In this document: in pieces, positions 43,750 to 52,551 of the stretch | Position numbering within the stretch: the first letter of the stretch is position 1 | How the letters are laid out: every line of letters begins with the position of its first letter | NCBI GenBank assembly: GCA_002425245.1 | Contig: DILW01000148.1 | Span: forward strand, 1 to 64,000 | DNA: 64,000 bases | Reading direction: 5' to 3' | Source of the DNA: Betaproteobacteria bacterium UBA5582 | GTDB taxonomy: Bacteria > Pseudomonadota > Gammaproteobacteria > Burkholderiales > Rhodocyclaceae | The notes under the pieces: model-generated | Told to the model about the DNA's origin: nothing | The model's input: only the letters and a program-made list of their open reading frames with translations | Database searches by the model: none | Program-made: the position numbers and the translations under genes

Positions 43750-44364
43750 CTAGATTTCAGTCTGCTCCGAAATCTCCAGCGCATCGTCCACCTCAATGCC
43801 GAGGTAACGAACGGTGCTTTCCAGCTTGGAATGACCAAGTAGCAGCTGAACGGCCCGCAGATTCTTCGTGCGCTTGTAGATCAGCGTTGCCTTGGTTCTC
43901 CGCATGGAATGCGTCCCATAGGCCGACGAGTCCAGGCCGGCAGCCTCGGCCCAGTGATGCACGATCCGCGCATATTGGCGTGTCGAGACATGGGGTGACC
44001 TCGCCACCCTGCTCGGGAACAGAAACTGATCGCTTCGCAGGTGAGATTTTTCCAGCCAGGCGGACACTGCCACCCTCGTCGGTTCCGTCAGCTCGAACTG
44101 CACGGGCCGCTGCGTTTTCCTCTGGATAACCATGGCGCGGGAAAGCACCTGGTTTCCGTGGGTGATGTCGCGAACCCGCAGACTGACGAGATCGCAGCCC
44201 CGTAGCTTGCTGTCAATGGCCAGGTTGAACATGGCGAGGTCGCGGACCGCATGGGCATTCTGGAGGTAGATGCGGATGGCCCAGATGTCCTTGGGCTTGA
44301 GCGGTGGCTTCTGGCCGACGAGCTTTCCCTTGTTCCAGGCTTCGCGTTTGTTGATGGTTTCCAT
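43750..44364 (-). CDS. Small tyrosine recombinase
   Basis: A 204-aa recombinase of catalytic-domain length. The active-site set is present: Arg in KLRGCDLVSLRVRD, His-x-x-Arg in YGTHSMRRTKATL, His in LLLGHSKLEST and Tyr in VRYLGIEVD. It lacks the usual N-terminal DNA-binding domain of phage integrases. It stands beside the second 50-bp repeat and may have moved the module between the repeats. Confidence 0.83.
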   Translation of the reverse strand: METINKREAWNKGKLVGQKPPLKPKDIWAIRIYLQNAHAVRDLAMFNLAIDSKLRGCDLVSLRVRDITHGNQVLSRAMVIQRKTQRPVQFELTEPTRVAVSAWLEKSHLRSDQFLFPSRVARSPHVSTRQYARIVHHWAEAAGLDSSAYGTHSMRRTKATLIYKRTKNLRAVQLLLGHSKLESTVRYLGIEVDDALEISEQTEI

Positions 44365-44420
44365 CTTTGACTCCTTGGTTGTTGATCGGAGTCTGATTTT
44401 TCATCCAAAGATGACGGGGG

Positions 44421-44768
44421 CTACCCGAAAAAACAACAGTACTGATCCGCGTCGACGACAGCCAGAAATTCATCAATCGACTTCACAGTTGCGGCAGGCT
44501 CGTAACCATGCCACTTCAGGTCAGAGCGTTTCCAAAACACCTTCCACAGATTTTGAGTTCGTACGTAGGTCGCCTTGGCGAATGGGCGCTCACGAGTGAT
44601 CGCCGGATTGTCCCACTGCGGGCGAATCTCGAATATCTCAACGCTCTGGTCAGTCAGCCGATAGCCAATGTCGAGTTCCGGGCGTATGTGCGGTGGCGGG
44701 CGGCGCTTGGCCATGAACGCTACCATGGCATTTTCGATACGCTTCCTGTCGAGGTCGTTGAATGCCAT
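44421..44768 (-). CDS. DUF3024 family protein
   Basis: A 115-aa soluble protein; LDIGYRLTDQSVEIFEIRPQ and TYVRTQNLWKVFWKRSDLKW are typical of DUF3024, of unknown function and common near mobile and defence genes. Only 3 bp separate it from the upstream gene at 44772-45377 (same strand), so they are co-transcribed. Confidence 0.75.
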   Translation of the reverse strand: MAFNDLDRKRIENAMVAFMAKRRPPPHIRPELDIGYRLTDQSVEIFEIRPQWDNPAITRERPFAKATYVRTQNLWKVFWKRSDLKWHGYEPAATVKSIDEFLAVVDADQYCCFFG

Positions 44769-44771
44769 GAG

Positions 44772-45377
44772 CTATGAACTGCCAGTTTGAGGGATCTCTG
44801 CCTCGACTGTAGTCATTGGCAACTTGAGCAACGCCTTCCCCAGAGTGTCAGCCATGTAATCCCAGATGCCGTACCCCATCTGTGCGTCGTCCCGAATATT
44901 CGTCAGTCGTTCGATGGTGTCTTCGAGCAAGGGTTCATCCAGGGCCGACAATACAATGCATGCCTCGCTGTACTGGAGCGCAAGCGCGTCGAGGTAGCCA
45001 ACATCACCGTATCCGTAGTCCATGGAGAACTTGACTGCAGTTTCGCACCAGAACAGCCGCAGTTCCAGAATACCCAGCGGATCGCCGACGGCCTTGTTGT
45101 ACTCTGATATCGCCTTTTTAGCCGCCGCTACCGAAATGTTGGCATTGCGCTTGCGGCTGATATCCGGGGCTAGCGCTGCCTGGATGCGTTGCTTGTAGGC
45201 TTCGAGTGGGTTCTCACCCAAGCCGAAACGGGCATGAAGAAAGGTCTGGTTGTCCTTGTGGAAGACATAAAGGTTGGCAACCAGTTGTTGCAACCCCGCC
45301 CTGTCGAAGTCAGCGAGCTTGCTCTTGACGTCGGACCAGGTGACCTTGCTCTTAGGGCGCTTTGTGCGTTCGGTCAT
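44772..45377 (-). CDS. Hypothetical protein, possible DUF6155
   Basis: A 201-aa mostly helical soluble protein. The N-terminal part (SKVTWSDVKSKLADFDRAGL, then QLVANLYVFHKDN) resembles DUF6155 proteins, but I am not certain. No catalytic motif is visible. It is first in a two-gene unit with the DUF3024 gene. Confidence 0.65.
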   Translation of the reverse strand: MTERTKRPKSKVTWSDVKSKLADFDRAGLQQLVANLYVFHKDNQTFLHARFGLGENPLEAYKQRIQAALAPDISRKRNANISVAAAKKAISEYNKAVGDPLGILELRLFWCETAVKFSMDYGYGDVGYLDALALQYSEACIVLSALDEPLLEDTIERLTNIRDDAQMGYGIWDYMADTLGKALLKLPMTTVEAEIPQTGSS

Positions 45378-45749
45378 ACACGGGTTTGGTTTGCTTGTTC
45401 TGCGAATCCGCCATTATCCTGAGACTGGCTATCCGAGACAATCCAGAAGAAATCGCCCCCCCGCAGACACTATCCGGACATGATCTATGGGCATCAGGCC
45501 AACGGTAGCTTTGTGGCACACTGCCCGTACTGGCGCAATCGGCCAGGAGCAGACCCACAGATACCCTTCCGCTAAGCAGACATGTCGCCGATGCAGTTGT
45601 GTGGCATATTGGTATTGTTGTACTGATAGAAAAAATTCCAATTGACTGAAAATCATGGATTTAAGACAACAATTCCGATGTCAGCAATATCAATTGTTGT
45701 ACGGACCCCAGTGTTCGTGTAAACACTGTTAGATGCCTCCCTGAAAAAC
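45378..45749. other. AT-richer intergenic region
   Basis: Between two divergent genes. No open frame of note; the right half (45590-45740) becomes AT-rich and probably holds the promoter of the membrane protein gene. Confidence 0.5.
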
Positions 45750-47081
45750 GTGGATATCCTGAACAGTCGCGAATGGGCAATCCTGGTCTGGGTGATTATC
45801 GCTATCGGTTATATCACTAGGCCCCCGCGATGGCGGACATTGAAGGAGCCTTTGTTGGGGGTGCTTCGAGCGCTCGGTTCACGGCACCTTGTCTCCGCAA
45901 TCACATTGATGACCATGTACGTGGTCATGATAATTTACGGGCTGGCGCGTTTAGGCCTGTGGGATTTCAGTCTCCTCAAAGGGAGTTTAATCTGGTTCTT
46001 CTCGGTAGCGATTTTTTCGCTCTTCCAAGTCAACAAATTCTCGGAGTCGCCTCACAAAATCAGTGGGTTAGTGGCGGACAGCTTCAAACTTGTAGTTGTA
46101 ATCGAATATCTGGTTGGGGCGTACACCTTTCATATTGTTGTTGAGCTCGTCTTAGTGCCGTTGATCGTATTTTTGTCCGCCTTGGTGGCTTTTGCCGAGA
46201 CGAAGCCAGAGTATGAATCGGTACATAAATTCCTAAACGCCGTTTTGGCCATTGTCGGAATTGCCATTCTTGGCGCGGTAATGTATCTGCTTGTTAAAGA
46301 CTTTGACCAAGTTGCAAATCGCCAAGCGGCCTCAGACTTTGTTCTGCCAGTAATCCTTTCAGCCCTGTACACACCGTTCATTGCGTTCATGGCCGTTTAC
46401 AGCACATATCAAACGGTGTTGATAAGGCTGCAATACTCCATCAAGAAGCGGCATGTGGAGCTATACGCAAGTTTCGTCGCAATGCTGATCTTCAACGTAC
46501 GGACGGAGCTGCTCAAGCGTTGGTCCTCCAACGTGGCAAAGTGCCGCCTTCAAACAGTTCGGGAAGTCAACCAGTCATTTCGCCAGTTCTTTCAAATGCT
46601 GGCTAGAGAAAAATCCCCGGATGCGATTTTTCTCCCTGAGGGGTGGTCCCCGAATCTGGCCAGGAAGTTCTTGATCTCGGAGGGGATTGAAACGGGTTTC
46701 TACAATCCAGTTGACCCCATGGAACCCTCGGAGTGGTTCTGTTGTTCAAAGCTGGTTGAGTTTGGCTCAGGGTTATTCCCGAATAACATTGCTTACTACC
46801 TAAACGGCAATGATCGCGCAGTCAACTCTCTGAGGTTGAAGCTAAACGTCAATGATCCTGAACATGCGGAAGAGGCGCACACAAAGTTGCTCTCATCAGC
46901 GGACACATTGGCACGTGAAGCGTTGGGGCTTGATCTACGAGACATACTTTCTCAAGCTATTATCTTTGGGCAAGAGGGAACGCTTGATGGGCCAGACTTC
47001 AAAATCACGTTTACAAAAACCGAATGGCCCAACCACGCTTTCGGGGGATACGATCTTAGCGTCGAGATATCCGGTATCTAA
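45750..47081 (+). CDS. Membrane protein of unknown function, AT-richer than its neighbours
   Basis: A 443-aa protein starting with GTG. Roughly seven to eight hydrophobic helices occupy residues 8-240 (for instance AILVWVIIAIGYIT, then FLNAVLAIVGIAILGAVMYL). The soluble C-terminal 200 residues contain an RLQTVREVNQSFRQFF helix and a beta-rich end. I recognise no family. Its codon use differs from the GC-rich surroundings, suggesting recent acquisition. Lying immediately before the restriction operon, it could be a membrane-associated defence effector, but nothing in the sequence proves this. Confidence 0.72.
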   Translation: MDILNSREWAILVWVIIAIGYITRPPRWRTLKEPLLGVLRALGSRHLVSAITLMTMYVVMIIYGLARLGLWDFSLLKGSLIWFFSVAIFSLFQVNKFSESPHKISGLVADSFKLVVVIEYLVGAYTFHIVVELVLVPLIVFLSALVAFAETKPEYESVHKFLNAVLAIVGIAILGAVMYLLVKDFDQVANRQAASDFVLPVILSALYTPFIAFMAVYSTYQTVLIRLQYSIKKRHVELYASFVAMLIFNVRTELLKRWSSNVAKCRLQTVREVNQSFRQFFQMLAREKSPDAIFLPEGWSPNLARKFLISEGIETGFYNPVDPMEPSEWFCCSKLVEFGSGLFPNNIAYYLNGNDRAVNSLRLKLNVNDPEHAEEAHTKLLSSADTLAREALGLDLRDILSQAIIFGQEGTLDGPDFKITFTKTEWPNHAFGGYDLSVEISGI

Positions 47082-47649
47082 CAATGCGTTTCAAGGGAGG
47101 TTTGACCCGCCGCGCACCCATGAAAGCAGGCGCTGAATGTCCGCTTTCTCAGGCTGCCAAGTTCCGCTCTGGGTCGGGAGCACGTATTCGCCGTAGTAGA
47201 AAGCTGTCTGTCGCCGGGACATGTCCTCCAACGGCAGCTTACCGCCAGACTGCTGACCGACAGTGAGCTATCAGCCAACGGCGGCAAAGGCCGATCACCT
47301 GCCTCTGCTGAAAGGCGGAGGCTCGGCCTGAGCTTGGCTAGATCAGCGACAGGTGTTCTGCGGTCCGCGGACCTTCAGGGCTTCGCAACCTCAACGGCCA
47401 GGATTCGGTATCGGCGTCAGACGGCACCCGCCCCCGCCCCCAAGGTGTAGTAAAGCCCTGCGAACTTTCAACGGAAGGGGGGTGCAGTCATCCGCCAACA
47501 GGACGTCGGTCATGGCTGAGCGACCTGGTTTGCCGAATAGGCAAAATATGCCGCCAAGCTGACAATGCAGAAACCGGATAAAATTTGCAGCCCGGCAGCG
47601 CACCGATGGCGCAAACAAGCCATGCCCCATCCAACTTTGGACTCACCTG
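47082..47649. other. Intergenic region before the restriction operon
   Basis: About 570 bp of mixed, partly repetitive sequence with short GC-rich inverted repeats and no convincing gene. The last 100 bp should hold the hsdR promoter. Confidence 0.5.
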
Positions 47650-49992
47650 ATGGATAGCAACGAGAAGAAGGAACTCAGCGAGTCAGACATCAAGGCCAAG
47701 TTCATCACGCCGGCGATCGTCCAGGCGGGTTGGGACGAGATGACGCAAATTCGCCGTGAAGTAACGTTGACGCCGGGGCCGGTCGTCGTTCGCGGCAATC
47801 TATCCTCGCGCAACAAGAAAAAGAAGAAATTCGCCGACTACGTGCTCCAGAAGGAAAAAGGCGTGCCGGTCGCGGTGGTCGAGGCCAAGGAAAACAACTA
47901 CACCATCAGCCATGGGTTGCAGCAGGCCCTGGGCTATGCCGAAATCCTGGATGTGCCCTGCGCCTTCAGTTCCAACGGTGACGGCTTTGCCAGCCATAAC
48001 AAGGCGGCTGCCGAAGGCGAAGACACTGAAACCGAATTCGGGCTGGATGCCTTTCCCTCGCCAGCGGAACTCTGGGAGCGCTACAAGCGTTTCAGAGGTA
48101 TTGCAGACGATCAGGAATCCCTCGTCACCGAACCCTATCACGATGACGGCAGCAACAAGGAGCCCCGCTACTACCAGGCGGAAGCGATCAACCGCGTGAT
48201 CGAGAAAGTGGCCCAAGGCGAAAAGCGCTTGCTACTGGTCATGGCCACCGGTACCGGCAAGACCTACACCACCTTCCAGATCATCTACCGTCTCTGGAAG
48301 GCAAAGAAGGCCAAGCGCATTCTTTTCCTGGTCGACCGCAATATTCTGGCCGACCAGACACTGGTCAACGACTTCAAGCCCTTCGGCTCGGTCATGACCA
48401 AGATCCGCAATCGCAAGATCGATCCTTCCTACGAGGTTTATCTGGGCCTGTATCAGGCACTCACCGGCCCCGATGAGGAAGACAAGATATTCAAGTCGGT
48501 CAAGCGCGATTTTTTTGACCTGATTGTGATCGACGAGTGTCACCGAGGCAGCGCCAACGATGATTCCGCCTGGAAAGAAATCCTCGAATATTTTGAAGGT
48601 GCCATCCAGCTGGGCATGACCGCCACGCCCAAGGAAACCAAGTACGCCTCCAACATCACCTATTTTGGCGAGCCGATCTACACCTATTCGCTGAAACAGG
48701 GCATTCAGGACGGATTCCTTGCCCCCTACAAGGTGGTGCGGATCGACATCGACAAGGACATTCACGGCTGGACGCCGCCGCCCGGCATGAAAGACGATCT
48801 CGGCAACGAGATCGAGCAGCGCGAATACAACCAGATCGACATGGACCGCATCCTGGTGCTCAATCAGCGCACCAAGCTCGTCGCCGAGCGCGTCATGAAG
48901 CTGCTCAACGCCACCGACCCGTTCCAGAAGACCATCATCTTCTGCGAAGACATCGACCACGCCGAGCGCATGCGCAAAGCCATCGTCAATGCTTCCGGTC
49001 CTCTGGCGAAAGCCAATAGCAAGTACGTGATGCGCATCACCGGCGACAGCATCGAGGGCAAGGCCGAACTGGACAACTTCATCGACCCGGAAAGCAGATA
49101 CCCCGTCATCGCCACCACCTCGGAACTGCTGACCACCGGCGTCGATGCCAAGACCTGCAAGCTCATCGTCCTCGACAAGACCATCAACTCGATGACCACC
49201 TTCAAGCAGATCGTCGGCCGTGGCACGCGCATCGAAGAATCGCAGAACAAGTACTTCTTCACCATCATGGATTTCAAGAAGGCCACCGAGCTCTTCAAGG
49301 ACCCGGATTTCGATGGTGAGCCGGTGGTCATCTACGTGCCCGGAGATGACGACGACCCTGTTCCCCCCGATCCCGAAGGCGACGGAGAAGAGGGAGAAGC
49401 GGGGGATGAAGAAGGCGAAATCATCAAGAAGTACCACGTCGGCGGCGTCACGGTTTGCATCGTCGCCGAGCGCGTCGAGGTCTACGGCGAAGACGGCAAG
49501 ATGGTCACTGAAAGCTACCGCGACTACAGCCGCAAGAACATCCGCCAGGAATTCGGCTCACTGGACGACTTCCTGCAAAAGTGGAACGGCAGCAAGAAGA
49601 AGGCCGCCATCATCGAGGCGCTCGCGGAGTACGGCATCGAGCTGCCCAAGCTCGCCAGGGAAGTCGGCAAGGACTACGGCGATTTCGACCTCATCTGCCA
49701 CATTGCGTTTGACCAGCCGCCCCTCACCCGAGCCGAGCGCGCCAACAACGTCAAGAAGCGCAACTACTTCACCCAATACGGCGACAAGGCGCGCGCCGTG
49801 CTGGAAGCCCTGCTCGACAAATACGCCGACGAAGGCATCGCCAGCATCGAGAACAATAACGTCCTCAAGCTTGATCCCTTCAAGCGGCTGGGCACGCCGG
49901 TGGAAATCATCAACGGCGTCTTTGGTGGCAAGGCCCAGTACGAAGCCGCCTTGCAGGCCCTCGAAACCGAACTCTTCAAACAAGCAAGTTAA
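47650..49992 (+). CDS. hsdR: Type I restriction enzyme R subunit (EcoEI type)
   Basis: A 780-aa translocase-nuclease. An N-terminal PDDEXK region (GVPVAVVEAKENNYTISHGL) precedes the helicase core: Walker A MATGTGKT at 198-205, DECH at 295-298, and IVGRGTRIEE as motif VI. A very acidic linker lies near residues 567-592. It translocates and cuts DNA unmodified at HsdS-specified sites. hsdM starts 16 bp after its stop. Confidence 0.94.
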   Translation: MDSNEKKELSESDIKAKFITPAIVQAGWDEMTQIRREVTLTPGPVVVRGNLSSRNKKKKKFADYVLQKEKGVPVAVVEAKENNYTISHGLQQALGYAEILDVPCAFSSNGDGFASHNKAAAEGEDTETEFGLDAFPSPAELWERYKRFRGIADDQESLVTEPYHDDGSNKEPRYYQAEAINRVIEKVAQGEKRLLLVMATGTGKTYTTFQIIYRLWKAKKAKRILFLVDRNILADQTLVNDFKPFGSVMTKIRNRKIDPSYEVYLGLYQALTGPDEEDKIFKSVKRDFFDLIVIDECHRGSANDDSAWKEILEYFEGAIQLGMTATPKETKYASNITYFGEPIYTYSLKQGIQDGFLAPYKVVRIDIDKDIHGWTPPPGMKDDLGNEIEQREYNQIDMDRILVLNQRTKLVAERVMKLLNATDPFQKTIIFCEDIDHAERMRKAIVNASGPLAKANSKYVMRITGDSIEGKAELDNFIDPESRYPVIATTSELLTTGVDAKTCKLIVLDKTINSMTTFKQIVGRGTRIEESQNKYFFTIMDFKKATELFKDPDFDGEPVVIYVPGDDDDPVPPDPEGDGEEGEAGDEEGEIIKKYHVGGVTVCIVAERVEVYGEDGKMVTESYRDYSRKNIRQEFGSLDDFLQKWNGSKKKAAIIEALAEYGIELPKLAREVGKDYGDFDLICHIAFDQPPLTRAERANNVKKRNYFTQYGDKARAVLEALLDKYADEGIASIENNNVLKLDPFKRLGTPVEIINGVFGGKAQYEAALQALETELFKQAS

Positions 49993-50008
49993 GCAGTCAG
50001 AAAGCACC

Positions 50009-51502
50009 ATGAGCAACGTCAGCGGCATCATCAAATCCATCCAGGACATCATGCGCAAGGATGTCGGCGTCGACGGCGACGCCCAGCGCATCAGCCAGCT
50101 CGTCTGGATGTTCTTCCTCAAAATCTACGATGACCGCGAAGCCGAAATCGAACTGCTGGAAGACCACTACAAGTCGCCGCTGCCCGAGCATCTGCGCTGG
50201 CGCAACTGGGCGGCCGATCCTGAAGGCATGACCGGCGACGAGCTGGGCGACTTCGTGAACCTCCAGCTCTTTCCCACACTGAAGAACAAGCTCGCCGTCA
50301 GCGGCCCCACCGGCGAGCGCGCCAAGGTCATCCGCAACGTCTTCGAGGATGCCTACAACTACATGAAGTCCGGCACCCTGATGCGGCAGGTCATCAACAA
50401 GATCTGCGAGATCAATTTCAACAACACGCAAGACCGCCACACCTTCGGCAGCATCTACGAACAGATCCTCAAAGACCTGCAAAGCGCCGGCAATGCGGGC
50501 GAGTTCTACACCCCCCGCGCCGTTACCAAATTCATCGTCGACCGGGTCGATCCCCAGCTCAATGAGAGCGTGCTCGACCCCGCCTGCGGCACCGGCGGCT
50601 TTCTCGCCTGCGCCATCGACCACAAGCGCAACCGCTACGTGAAGAACGCGGCGGACGAAGCCGTCCTCGTCGCCAGCATCCATGGCGTCGAGAAAAAAGC
50701 CCTGCCGCACATGCTGTGCACCACCAACATGATCCTGCACGGCATCGACACCCCGACCCAGATCGAGCACGACAACATGCTCAGCCGCCGCGCCTACACC
50801 GACTACGGCGAGGCCGACCGGGTCAACGTCATCATCACCAACCCGCCCTTTGGCGGCATGGAAGAGGACGGCGTCGAAAACCAGTTCCCCGCAACCCTGC
50901 GCACCCGCGAAACCGCTGATCTGTTCATGGCGCTGGTCATCCGCCTGCTCAAGAGCCACGGCCGCGCCGCCGTGGTCCTGCCCGACGGCTTCCTGTTCGG
51001 CGAAGGCATGAAGACCCGCCTGAAGCAGACGCTGCTGGAGCAATGCCATCTGCACACCATCGTCCGCCTGCCCAATGGCGTGTTCAACCCCTACACCGGC
51101 ATCAAGACCAACATCCTTTTCTTCACCAAGAAGCCCGAGGCCGAATGGCCGGCAAGCAAGGAAGTCTGGTTCTACGAGCACCCCTATCCCGAGGGCGTCA
51201 CCAGCTACAACAAGACCCGTCCCATGCAGTTCGAGGAGTTCGCCAGCGAATGCGCCTGGTGGGGCGAGGAAGCCGACGGCTTCGCGGCCCGCGTCGAAAC
51301 CCCGCAGGCCTGGAAAGTCAGCCTTGATGACATTGCCGCCCGCAACTACAACCTCGACATCAAGAACCCGCACGTCGGCGAGCAGATCAGCCACGACCCC
51401 GAAAAACTGCTGACTCAGTACCAGGCGCAACAGAAAGACATCCAGTCGCTGCGCGACCAGCTCAAGCGCATCCTCGCCGCTGCACTGGAGCGCGACGCAT
51501 GA
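50009..51502 (+). CDS. hsdM: Type I restriction-modification methyltransferase M subunit
   Basis: A 497-aa N6-adenine methyltransferase. The SAM-binding motif DPACGTGGF begins at residue 190 and the catalytic NPPFG at 278. The N-terminal helical domain (QRISQLVWMFFLKIYDDREA) interacts with HsdS. ATG at 50009; the stop overlaps the next gene's start by ATGA. Confidence 0.95.
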   Translation: MSNVSGIIKSIQDIMRKDVGVDGDAQRISQLVWMFFLKIYDDREAEIELLEDHYKSPLPEHLRWRNWAADPEGMTGDELGDFVNLQLFPTLKNKLAVSGPTGERAKVIRNVFEDAYNYMKSGTLMRQVINKICEINFNNTQDRHTFGSIYEQILKDLQSAGNAGEFYTPRAVTKFIVDRVDPQLNESVLDPACGTGGFLACAIDHKRNRYVKNAADEAVLVASIHGVEKKALPHMLCTTNMILHGIDTPTQIEHDNMLSRRAYTDYGEADRVNVIITNPPFGGMEEDGVENQFPATLRTRETADLFMALVIRLLKSHGRAAVVLPDGFLFGEGMKTRLKQTLLEQCHLHTIVRLPNGVFNPYTGIKTNILFFTKKPEAEWPASKEVWFYEHPYPEGVTSYNKTRPMQFEEFASECAWWGEEADGFAARVETPQAWKVSLDDIAARNYNLDIKNPHVGEQISHDPEKLLTQYQAQQKDIQSLRDQLKRILAAALERDA

Positions 51503-52551
51503 GCCAGCTGGAAAACACCGCGCTCCCGCCCGAGCTGTACCAGCAGATTCACGGCATCCTGCATGCCGCCCGTCAGCAGAGCTACCGCGCCGTCAACACC
51601 GCCATGGTCGAAGCCTACTGGCAGATCGGTCGCCGCATCGTCGACCATGAACAAGGCGGCGAGGCCCGCGCCGCCTACGGCCAGGGCGTGCTCGCCGCGC
51701 TGGCCGCACGCCTGACCGAAGATTTCGGCAAAGGCTTCACCCCCGCCAACCTGCGCAATTTCCGTCAGTTCTACCTGACCTTCACCGATGAGCAGATTCG
51801 CTACGCACTGCGTAGCAATTTGACCTGGACCCACCTGCGCCAGCTTATGCGCATCGACAACCTCGACGCCCGCAACTGGTACATGAACGAAGCCAGCCAG
51901 CAAGGCTGGAGCGCCCGCGCCCTGGATCGCCAGATCGCCACTCTCTACTACGAGCGCCTGCTTTCCAGCCAGGACAAGGCCGCCCTCCGGCAGGAAGCCA
52001 GCAGCCTGATCGCCGCGCAAACCCCAGCCGATCCGCGAGACTTCATCCGCGATCCTTACATTCTTGAATTCATTGGCGCCCAGCCCGGCGCCACCCTCTT
52101 CGAGAGCGAGCTGGAAACCGGCCTCATCCAGCAGCTGCAAGCCTTCCTGCTGGAGCTGGGCAAGGGTTTCGCCTTTGTCGCCCGCCAGAAGCACCTGCGC
52201 GTTGAAAACGAAGACTGCTTCATCGATCTGGTCTTCTACAACTACCTGCTCAAATGCTTCGTCCTCATCGATCTCAAGATCGGCAAGCTCGCCCATCAGG
52301 ATGTCGGCCAGATGGACATGTACGTGCGCGTGTTCGAAGAGCAATACCGCGCCGAAGGCGACAACCCCACCCTGGGCCTGATCCTCTGTTCCGAGCGCAA
52401 CGAAGCCGTCGCCAAATACTCGCTGCTCGCCGGCAGCCAGCAACTTTTCGCCAGCCGCTACCGCCCCTTCCTGCCCTCGGAGGCCGAACTGCAAGCCGAA
52501 CTGCAACGCGACCGCGCCCTGCTCGAAAACCAGCTCGAGGCCCAGGCATGA
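51499..52551 (+). CDS. PDDEXK nuclease domain protein (DUF1016/YhcG)
   Basis: A 350-aa protein with the DUF1016 N-terminal domain (ARQQSYRAVNTAMVEAYWQI, then FTPANLRNFRQFY) and a C-terminal PDDEXK-like site (DCFIDLVFYNYLLKCFVLID followed by LKIGK). Such proteins often sit inside type I restriction operons and are thought to assist or extend DNA cleavage. It overlaps hsdM and hsdS by 4 bp each, so it is made in step with them. Confidence 0.88.
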   Translation: MSQLENTALPPELYQQIHGILHAARQQSYRAVNTAMVEAYWQIGRRIVDHEQGGEARAAYGQGVLAALAARLTEDFGKGFTPANLRNFRQFYLTFTDEQIRYALRSNLTWTHLRQLMRIDNLDARNWYMNEASQQGWSARALDRQIATLYYERLLSSQDKAALRQEASSLIAAQTPADPRDFIRDPYILEFIGAQPGATLFESELETGLIQQLQAFLLELGKGFAFVARQKHLRVENEDCFIDLVFYNYLLKCFVLIDLKIGKLAHQDVGQMDMYVRVFEEQYRAEGDNPTLGLILCSERNEAVAKYSLLAGSQQLFASRYRPFLPSEAELQAELQRDRALLENQLEAQA

